From positions 17,657 through 81,656 of the forward strand of contig NZ_QHJG01000016.1 in the NCBI RefSeq assembly GCF_003184185.1: a DNA stretch of 64,000 nucleotides, in the 5' to 3' direction. The notes under the pieces were generated by a model. It searched no databases and was not told the DNA's origin. It was given only the letters and a program-made list of their open reading frames with translations. The DNA is from Legionella qingyii (GTDB lineage: Bacteria; Pseudomonadota; Gammaproteobacteria; Legionellales; Legionellaceae). The stretch's first letter is position 1, and each line of letters begins with the position of its first letter. The position numbers and the translations under genes are program-made. Shown one piece after another: positions 57,557-64,000 of the stretch.

Positions 57557-57769
57557 TTAATGGGGATATAACAAGCATATTCCTAAAGTAACAAGCAGCG
57601 CTCCTAACCATTGTAGCGAAGAAATTTTTTCTCCAATCCAATATGCAAATATTTGTGTAAAAACAACTGAAGTGTTGCGTAGGGTTATTGCAAGTCCCGC
57701 CTCTGCATAACGCAATCCCAATAAGAACAATAAAAAAGATAATGCACTTAAGACGCCACCAAATGACAT
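57557..57769 (-). pseudogene. C-terminal fragment of an EamA/DMT-family permease
   Basis: A 70-codon frame: ALSFLLFLLGLRYAEAGLAI...VVFTQIFAYWIGEKIS, then LQWLGALLVTLGICLLY. This is the last three helices of an EamA-type (drug/metabolite) transporter, whose full length is about 290 residues with ten helices. The N-terminal ~220 residues are missing, and the DNA immediately upstream belongs to an unrelated gene. The candidate AAAGGA abuts the ATG with no spacing, so translation is unlikely. It is a truncated relic. Confidence 0.65.
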
Positions 57770-57796
57770 TCCTTTCTATCGAAAATTTATAAAATA

Positions 57797-58108
57797 TTAA
57801 TTTGTTGAATAGAGGCAAGAAAAAACAACAAAATTTAAATCGCTTCCTGTACATGTAAATAAAACACCAGTCGGCTCATTTGAGTTTTCCGCTACTAATA
57901 TTTTATGCATTAATTTCATTCCGCCAGCGGAATAACAATTATTAGATAAGCTGCTAAAAACATTACTTATGGTTTTAATTTGCCCAGATCGTTCGTAGGC
58001 CTCTTCGCATTGAGCGGATTGTCCGGCAGGCGGAGATAGTGCTTTTTCCGCATGAGCATTTTGATAAATTAAGAATGAAACTAGAAATAATCCATGAATA
58101 AATTTCAT
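57797..58108 (-). CDS. Small secreted cysteine-containing protein
   Basis: A 103-residue unrecognised protein. It has a clear signal peptide (MKFIHGLFLVSFLIYQNAHA, cleavage likely after residue 20). The mature ~83 residues have four Cys (QCEE, NNCYS, FTCTG, FSCLY), enough for two disulfides in the periplasm or outside. A weak GGACGA ribosome site lies upstream. It lies in a decayed stretch between gene fragments and could be of recent foreign origin. Confidence 0.55.
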   Translation of the reverse strand: MKFIHGLFLVSFLIYQNAHAEKALSPPAGQSAQCEEAYERSGQIKTISNVFSSLSNNCYSAGGMKLMHKILVAENSNEPTGVLFTCTGSDLNFVVFSCLYSTN

Positions 58109-58165
58109 AATTGTCGTCCATGCAAGATAATTTCTTATATTATAGGTTTGAATTTAAAAAAGTGG

Positions 58166-58235
58166 AAAAAGCCGCTTCTTGGATAATTTTTTTTCTGTAA
58201 AGTAGTGTTGCTCAGGTATTGAAGCGGCATTTTTT
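58166..58235 (-). terminator. Hairpin with T tracts downstream of the coiled-coil protein gene
   Basis: GCCGCTTC (58171-58178) and GAAGCGGC (58221-58228) form an 8-bp stem with a 42-base AT-rich loop. On the minus strand it is followed by TTTTT, on the plus strand by ATTTTTT. The large loop lowers confidence. Confidence 0.45.
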
Positions 58236-58317
58236 ATCCGGAGATATTCAAAGGCCTGAAACTTCTTTAAGCATTTAAGTGATTAGCCAATAAGTGAATA
58301 TAAACACTTGTAGGTAT

Positions 58318-59652
58318 TTAAAGGATCGGCTGAAATTTATTTTCTGTCGGAGGATTTTTAGGCTCTTGCACTACTGGTAAATCATGTACGTCTTCATTTT
58401 GCAGGTTAGTAGTATCAGCAGCTGTGGCAGGTGATTCCAGGATAGGGCGTAATGCTATTGAGTAACTACCCTGGAACTTATCTGATAATTCATGATCATA
58501 ATGCTCTAATGCTTCCTCGAGGATTATTTCTTCATTTTCTTTTGTACGCTCTTCTAAGATTTGTTCGTCCACACTCTTTGCCTGTAGTTCGACTCCCCAT
58601 TTAATTAATCCAAATAGTGCAAGTCCAATACTAAAACCGAGCAGAATGGGACTCCAAAGAGGCGGTACTGTTGCAGTGCCTATAAGAATTATTAGACCAA
58701 TTGTTGACAAAATGACGCCTGTTCCGCCTAGAACAAAATTTGTATAGGATTTTACTATAGTCTCATCAGCTAAATGAGTGTTTTCTTCTAATAGGAACAA
58801 TGGCTCTGTTATATTTGCAATGTCTTTATCAATTTTATCAATTTGGTGTTGAATGTTGCTCACCTCTTCTATCAGTGATGTATCAGCCTCAAACTCTTTG
58901 CTTTCATCAATTTCTTCTGTGATGTTCGCAAGACTTGCCAAGAGTTCTTTACGCTCCTTATATAACTTTGAAAGTTTCATTACAGGGCTGTTATCTGGAA
59001 CTAATTCAGACAATCCTACTTTACTGTGAATCTTGCGAATAAATTGTAACTGTTTTGCTTCCTCAGTAGATAAATTGCCCAGGTGCTCTAGTTCCAATGC
59101 GCGAATTTCGAGTTTATTTCGATATTTATCATTATTTAATGAAGTATCAAATGTCTCGAGTAAATTCATAAATTGAATTTTTTCTTTATATGCCTTACTT
59201 GTTTTGTATTTATTAATAAGTGCGCCTAAAAATGATATTCCCTCAACAAGAGTGGTAAGAGAGGCGAAAGCTAATCCGATTCCCGCAGCTACTACTCCTC
59301 CGAGAATGAATGCAGTAATACCTAAAGCTGATGTGGTTAGAAGAACAATTATGGAAAAAGTTTTATTGATCACGGAACTATTTTTGTCAGTTAATGTTGT
59401 AATCGCATTGGGAATAATAGAAAACATCTGGAGTGCAAATCCAATGATATGTAACTCTTTAGCGGACTTTATGATAGAGCTTAGTAGGCCGATTAACTTC
59501 TGTATGCCCCCAAGTATGTATTGAGATAACTTTCCAGTTTTATGGATAATTTCAGTAAATGACCTCTGTTTTTCCTTCGATAAGTTTATTCTTTTTTTTA
59601 ATTTATCCATTTTTTCTGGTAGAACAACATGCTTTTTAAGCGGATAAGTCAT
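58318..59652 (-). CDS. Membrane and coiled-coil protein, effector candidate
   Basis: A 444-residue unrecognised protein. The frame opens at 59730, but the ATG at 59652 (MTYPLKKHVVLP) has GGAAAAG upstream. A first hydrophobic block lies at about residues 75-170 (with two or more segments around TFSIIVLLTTSALGITAFILGGVVAAG). A charged helical region (about 175-300) contains heptad-like stretches. A second membrane pair is at about 310-365 (VLGGTGVILSTIGLIILIGTA and ILLGFSIGLALFGLI). The tail is acidic (EERTKENEEIILEEALEHYDHE) and ends in Pro/Asn. Two membrane hairpins around a coiled coil plus an acidic tail fit several host-membrane Legionella effectors; that is inference. Confidence 0.55.
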   Translation of the reverse strand: MTYPLKKHVVLPEKMDKLKKRINLSKEKQRSFTEIIHKTGKLSQYILGGIQKLIGLLSSIIKSAKELHIIGFALQMFSIIPNAITTLTDKNSSVINKTFSIIVLLTTSALGITAFILGGVVAAGIGLAFASLTTLVEGISFLGALINKYKTSKAYKEKIQFMNLLETFDTSLNNDKYRNKLEIRALELEHLGNLSTEEAKQLQFIRKIHSKVGLSELVPDNSPVMKLSKLYKERKELLASLANITEEIDESKEFEADTSLIEEVSNIQHQIDKIDKDIANITEPLFLLEENTHLADETIVKSYTNFVLGGTGVILSTIGLIILIGTATVPPLWSPILLGFSIGLALFGLIKWGVELQAKSVDEQILEERTKENEEIILEEALEHYDHELSDKFQGSYSIALRPILESPATAADTTNLQNEDVHDLPVVQEPKNPPTENKFQPIL

Positions 59653-59903
59653 AGTTACTTTTCCAAAATGGTATATCTTAAACACGATGAGCGCTTTATT
59701 ATCCACATTGTTCTTATAAAAAACAACCATAATTGTTCAAATGTCGCATGAGTTGTGCAAAATATTGATTTATAAAATAAGAAATTTTATTGATAATGGG
59801 CTTTTGAAGATTCGCTTTTTATTTACGATTGAGTCGATTTCTTAGAGAAATATAGGGAAAGGAATGCGTGTCGCTGCGTATAACAGGTAGCTTCACTTAC
59901 TGT

Positions 59904-60132
59904 TTATTCTATTTTATTTTCAATGCGCTTGTCTGGAATGAACCAAATTAATGCAGCAATTACAATAAATACCAATATAAATAAAACTGAGTATATAGCT
60001 TAAGAAAATTGGTCCAAGCGGTGTGAGACTAGCGAAGTTATCACCATGTGGAATTTTAATTTCTAACACCATAATGGTAATAATGATAGCAAGCACGCCA
60101 TCACTAAATGCCTCTAAACGTGTCGTTTTCAT
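59904..60132 (-). pseudogene. TMEM175-type (DUF1211) channel gene with internal deletion
   Basis: The frame begins MKTTRLEAFSDGVLAIIITIMVLEIKIP, the FSD-containing first helix of the prokaryotic TMEM175 potassium-channel family. After about residue 55 (SFIYIGIY) the frame drifts into a stop. In another frame the following bases read VFIVIAALIWFIPDKRIENKIE and stop at 59904, which looks like the usual C-terminus of the same family. The normal ~200-residue protein has therefore lost about 120 residues from the middle, with a frameshift at the junction. Not expected to be functional. Confidence 0.7.
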
Positions 60133-60813
60133 CAGTTTTTCCCATATTATGTAATAATAACTCCATATTTTTTATTGAAATAAATCAATTTCATCTAGGG
60201 GCCGTTGATAATTGCTTCATTAGCCTACGTTCTACGCTTTATGGGCGGAATCCAGTAAAGACCGCATTAAAAATAGGTGCATTTTAGTGCATCTCTGTAT
60301 AGGTCCAGCGCATAAATTGCGGGAAGTAGGTGGAATTAAATGAAATGCCAACAGAGCCCAGTTTATTTCTCCCTATTATGTTGTATTTTAAATTGTAGAA
60401 CAGGTTTTACTTTATCTTGTGAATTATCTTGCAATTAAATAAGCACCTTCTCTTTAAGCGAATTATCTGATGTTTAATAGGTGATACATATGGCTAAATT
60501 AAGGAATACATGTATAAACAAAGAGCGAGCGATCGCAGTGGACATTTTTAATGCGCCTGATTTTTGTTTTGAATTTGCACTTAAGAGTCAATATAGATCC
60601 ATTTCTGTTTTTTTATGATAAAATACAATAAAAACAACATTTTATGTATTTAATAGAGGGATATAATTCTTTCTATTTTTTGAAATAAAGGCTTATCTAT
60701 ATCTTTTTAACCACAATTTATATTGGATCTATTGACGCTGACTGAAAAATATGCAAAATTGATATTTTGTTTTCACTTATTGTAAAATATGTATCTTTCT
60801 AAGGTAATTTATT
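60133..60813. other. Intergenic region with right copy of the 51-bp repeat
   Basis: About 680 bp between the channel pseudogene and the permease gene. It holds the repeat at 60308-60358 and a related scrap at about 60240-60256 (atgggcggaatcc). A 42-codon frame at 60490-60618 has AGGTGAT before its ATG but no recognisable product. The rest is AT-rich and presumably includes the permease promoter. Confidence 0.45.
60308..60358 (+). repeat. 51-bp direct repeat, right copy (possible IS end)
   Basis: It shares 40 of 51 positions with 57201-57251 in the same orientation and ends gccaacagagcc. Together the two copies bracket the fragmentary genes between 57.5 and 60.1 kb. Confidence 0.5.
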
Positions 60814-62331
60814 ATGGGTTCAAGTTGTAAGCATGCCAAAATTTCTTTATTTAGCGCAACAGCATTGTCTGCTACCGCTATGGTTGGTTCAGGATGGCTC
60901 TTTAGCGCGCAATTAAATGCTAAAATTGCCGGAAATTACGCTTTTCTTGCATGGGTTCTGGCCGCTTTGTTGGTAATGGCGGTGGGATTATGCCTTGCAC
61001 AAGTCGCATCAATCTACCCAGTTCGTGGGGCAACTGCGCGCTCAAGTGCATTATCACATAATGGTATTTTTGGTATGCCATTTGCCTTTGCCAACTGGTT
61101 TGGATTAATGGTAACGATTGGTACCGAAGCTCAAGCAACGACCCAATATTTAGCCGCTGCAATCAAAAGCGATGTTTTAATCGCAGATAATGTCTTGACG
61201 CTTTATGGTAAATTATTTGCATTGAGCATCTTAGTCGTATATTTGTTTATTAATTATTTTGGTATTAAGTTATTAGCTAAAATTAACAATACAGTCACCG
61301 TAATAAAAATTCTTAGTCCGATTTTTACGATTGTTATTTTCTTGATTATGCGTTTTGATACCAGCAATTTTAGCTTAGCTACAAATACCCAATATGGAAT
61401 TGGATCAGCAATTACTGCAATCATTTCAGCTGGGTTAATCTATTCTTACAATGGGTTTCAATTGGCAGTGGCTTTTGCCAGTGAAATAGAGAATCCAAAA
61501 CGAAATATCCCTCTTTCAATTGTTCTTTCAATTGTAATTGTGATGTTTGTTTATATGTTATTGCAATTATCCTTTATGGGTGCTGTACCACATGACATGC
61601 TAGCAAGTGGTTGGAGTAGCCTCAATTTCCATTCACCTTTAATTAATTTGGCAATGTTGCTTGGAGTAAATTTTTTAGCAATGATCTTGATTGCTGACAG
61701 TGTCGTGAGCCCATCAGGTACTGGATACTCTTATTTAGGTGGTGCTTCTCGTATGTTCTACGCTATGGCTAAAGAAGGTCAAATGCCAAGGAAAACCATT
61801 GGCAAATTACATCCTGAATATAATTTGTGCCGTCGTTCTTTACTTATTAATTTTACTCTAACTGCAATATTTCTATGGAATTCCGATAGTTGGGCCTCAT
61901 TAATGGTGATTGTGACTGGATATCATTTAATTGGATATATGGCTGCTCCAATTAGTATGGGAGCGATTAAACCAAATACCAGACTCTTTGGGTTAATCAT
62001 CTTTTGCATCCTTGGGGTAATGATGAGCACGTTACCAGCTAATGATTTTTTAAAGATGAATTTGTCGATTTCAATTTTGATGGTAATTTATGGATCAATA
62101 CAAGTCGCACGACGAATGAAAGTAACAACATTATTAGTATTATCAACACCTTTTCTGACTTTTCTGTGGTTAATTTATTTTTATCAAAATATTTATTACA
62201 TCATATTAATGTCAGCTCTTTTTTATACATTGATTACTCATAAAGAATACGTCAAATTATGTAAGGATACTCAATTCATTAGTGATGACGCTGCTGATAT
62301 AACGGCAAACACAGAGGCTCAACGAGCATAA
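60814..62331 (+). CDS. APC-family amino acid permease
   Basis: A 505-residue inner-membrane transporter with about 12 helices. The N-terminus ATALSATAMVGSGWLFSAQLNAK carries the GSGW/F motif of APC helix 1, and YSYNGFQLAVAFASEIENPKRNIPLSI is the conserved segment between helices 6 and 7. The substrate is likely an amino acid or amine; no specific one can be read. AAGGTAA lies 7 bases before the ATG. It is a single gene, convergent with the next. Uptake of host amino acids is important for intracellular Legionella, so a nutritional role is plausible. Confidence 0.87.
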   Translation: MGSSCKHAKISLFSATALSATAMVGSGWLFSAQLNAKIAGNYAFLAWVLAALLVMAVGLCLAQVASIYPVRGATARSSALSHNGIFGMPFAFANWFGLMVTIGTEAQATTQYLAAAIKSDVLIADNVLTLYGKLFALSILVVYLFINYFGIKLLAKINNTVTVIKILSPIFTIVIFLIMRFDTSNFSLATNTQYGIGSAITAIISAGLIYSYNGFQLAVAFASEIENPKRNIPLSIVLSIVIVMFVYMLLQLSFMGAVPHDMLASGWSSLNFHSPLINLAMLLGVNFLAMILIADSVVSPSGTGYSYLGGASRMFYAMAKEGQMPRKTIGKLHPEYNLCRRSLLINFTLTAIFLWNSDSWASLMVIVTGYHLIGYMAAPISMGAIKPNTRLFGLIIFCILGVMMSTLPANDFLKMNLSISILMVIYGSIQVARRMKVTTLLVLSTPFLTFLWLIYFYQNIYYIILMSALFYTLITHKEYVKLCKDTQFISDDAADITANTEAQRA

Positions 62332-62396
62332 TATGTGTCGCTTGTTGCCTGTATTAGTGGAGATTGATAGAGGCGACATTTGCTAGAATTTTTTGG

Positions 62397-63680
62397 CTAC
62401 AAAAAAGCTGCTGACCTATATATCTTCCTCTTTTTTCTCTGAATTGGATGCTTTGGACGAGTTGAATTTAACAACTCATCAAAGGCATCATCGGTATCAG
62501 TATTTTCTCTCATGGCAAAAAAGCGATGAGTATGCAATATGTCTTTTATAGTTTTTGTTGGGCTTACTTTTTTCTCAAGTCCTTCACTTAACACTTCTTT
62601 AAGTGAAATAGCGTTTTTTTCGATTTCATTTATATGTTCCAGCACATCATTTTTAACCTCTGTTAATGCTTGAATTTTCTGATTTGTAAGACCTGGATTC
62701 CTAGTTACCGCTTCAACTAATGCATCTATTATTTTCCACACCCAATTTGGATTTTGCAGGCGTTCTATCATACCATTCAGTTGTTTAATAGCACGTGCTA
62801 CACTGTCTGCCCCAGTAGGATTATACAGTCTTTCTGCATTGACTGGTTGCAAAGAGTAAGTTGTGTTAGAGCGTTGTTCTGCGCGAATTTCTTGCTTTTT
62901 TTCACGTCTCTTGGCAACCCAAGAAATACTATTAATCTTACTATCTGGCCACACAATATTAACAGCAGCAGGGTCTTGTGGATAAGGAATATGGTTTAAT
63001 TGTGATATTGCCTGCGTAGCATTATTGAATTCATCACTTCCTTCTTCGGCCTGTATTTCTACAACAAAATAATCGCATTCACTATTAGCATAATCTGTCA
63101 TATTTATATTATGTTTATCTTGCTGTTTAAAAATAAAATCTTTAGCTTTTGCTAAAGAGGAAAATGATTGAGAGTATATTTCATTTGTGTTTTGCGTGGA
63201 AAAGACCACATGATAAGTTATAGGAGGTATTTTATTTATCTCATCTTCAACTCTTTGAAATCCATTTTTAATCTCAATTATTTTCTTCTTAATCTCTTTT
63301 GTTTGATGTATCAAGATATCTTCTAAATTTCTTCCAAATACGATTCCAATATGTTGATCGTTCAGATCTTTTTGAATGGTTTCAAATCCAATATTTCCCA
63401 ATTCGGATAAAAGGTCACATTTATATAGAACATCACGGTAAGTATCTAAATCATCACGATAAACAGTTCTTATCAGTGATTTAGAATATCGTAATAACAT
63501 TGCTAATATATTTAAATTCTTTATTGCTTTTTCATCTGCATTTTGTAGAAAAGATAAAAGATGCTGAGTAAATTCAGATAATTCCATTGGAATAATTAGT
63601 ACTAAAAAATCAATAGCCTTTTCCTGACTAATCCCATTTGATCTATGCAAAAAGTCAAATATGTTTGGATTCGCATTCAT
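62397..63680 (-). CDS. Hypothetical coiled-coil protein, effector candidate
   Basis: A 427-residue unrecognised soluble protein. The N-terminal ~150 residues are helical with Leu-rich amphipathic stretches (LSEFTQHLLSFLQNADEKAIKNLNIL) and end in a Lys/Glu/Ile-rich coiled coil (TKEIKKKIIEIKNGFQRVEDEINK). A central segment with beta-like pattern (about 155-235) follows, then a second helical region (about 290-395). The tail has an acidic patch (ENTDTDDAFDEL) followed by a very basic end (QRKKRKIYRSAAFL). There is no signal peptide or membrane helix, and no clear ribosome site. Effector status is inference from composition and genomic style. Confidence 0.5.
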   Translation of the reverse strand: MNANPNIFDFLHRSNGISQEKAIDFLVLIIPMELSEFTQHLLSFLQNADEKAIKNLNILAMLLRYSKSLIRTVYRDDLDTYRDVLYKCDLLSELGNIGFETIQKDLNDQHIGIVFGRNLEDILIHQTKEIKKKIIEIKNGFQRVEDEINKIPPITYHVVFSTQNTNEIYSQSFSSLAKAKDFIFKQQDKHNINMTDYANSECDYFVVEIQAEEGSDEFNNATQAISQLNHIPYPQDPAAVNIVWPDSKINSISWVAKRREKKQEIRAEQRSNTTYSLQPVNAERLYNPTGADSVARAIKQLNGMIERLQNPNWVWKIIDALVEAVTRNPGLTNQKIQALTEVKNDVLEHINEIEKNAISLKEVLSEGLEKKVSPTKTIKDILHTHRFFAMRENTDTDDAFDELLNSTRPKHPIQRKKRKIYRSAAFL

Positions 63681-64000
63681 TATTGGGGCCTAAATTTATA
63701 TGGGATACAAATTGGAAGAAGCATTATTAATTATACTCTTTTAAATTTAAATTATAACCGCTATCAGGAGCGCGAATAATTATAAGTCGTTACAGCTGAA
63801 CAACCGTTCGCTTATAAATTTCCTATTTTTCCCGGAGTAAAATAATAAATTGTTTTTTTTGATTTAAATCAATGGGATCTGATTTTGGGAGACCCCATTG
63901 ATTTTGTATAGAGTAATTTTAAACTGAATCTATCTAATTACAGTAGACTTTTTCCAGTTATTGGTTGAGTATAAACGCCGCTTTTATATTCTTGCCAATT
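63681..64000. other. Intergenic region at window end
   Basis: AT-rich DNA upstream of the coiled-coil gene. It should hold that gene's promoter. No gene, tRNA or strong hairpin is visible before the window ends. Confidence 0.45.

Noticed and set aside
57546..57854. 102-codon minus-strand frame spanning the EamA relic
   Set aside because: It is a shadow frame; the relic and the secreted-protein gene lie in other frames and have recognisable content.
60490..60618. 42-codon frame with AGGTGAT before its ATG
   Set aside because: Too short, no motif or signal peptide, and it lies in a region of decayed DNA; kept only as a note.

Overview
The window looks like a chromosomal segment of a Legionella-type gammaproteobacterium. 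The DNA is AT-rich. Housekeeping neighbourhoods (tig-clpP-clpX-lon-hupB-tRNA-ppiD, a full his operon, a full flgB-flgL run) alternate with eukaryote-like or effector-like genes: a leucine-rich-repeat protein, a YopT-like cysteine protease candidate, a sterol C7-reductase homologue, a P450, and membrane or coiled-coil orphans. The genus is inferred from this combination of genes; no species can be named from sequence alone.

Layout. 0.3-4.6 kb: three orphan, possibly secreted proteins (one HAD-like, one C58 protease-like), with a 195-bp MITE bounded by perfect 32-bp inverted repeats and a transposase remnant. 5.0-8.2 kb: an ABC-F ATPase and a tyrosine recombinase. 8.4-17.8 kb: tRNA Pro-Arg-His-Leu, then the protein-quality-control cluster tig, clpP, clpX, lon, hupB, tRNA Val-Asp with a clear terminator, and ppiD. 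17.9-25.4 kb: a membrane protein ending in overlapping PPxY/PSAP motifs, cytochrome b561, tRNA-Ser, bamD, rdgC-kup and rlmI.

25.5-33.8 kb (minus strand): a complete histidine operon in the order yerC-like TrpR-family regulator, hisG, D, C, B, H, A, F, I. Most junctions overlap or nearly touch. A good sigma70 promoter with a palindromic operator candidate lies directly before the regulator. pyrE is upstream on the same strand. 34.0-39.3 kb: cold-shock protein, PhzF-like isomerase plus GNAT, a stand-alone malonyl-CoA acyltransferase, an LRR protein and an LplT-like MFS carrier. 39.4-51.2 kb: hemF, divergent from a flagellar rod/hook operon flgBCDEFGHIJKL. A near-perfect sigma54 promoter precedes flgB, and a repeat element sits between flgJ and flgK.

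51.3-64 kb: a PuuE-like deacetylase with a GNAT, a DHCR7/ERG24-family sterol reductase followed by a membrane-anchored cytochrome P450, then a decayed stretch. That stretch holds an EamA fragment, a TMEM175-type channel gene with an internal deletion and an effector-like coiled-coil protein, and is bracketed by two direct ~51-bp repeats. An APC permease and another orphan coiled-coil protein close the window. Short dispersed hairpin repeats occur in many intergenic gaps. No CRISPR array, rRNA or complete insertion sequence was seen.
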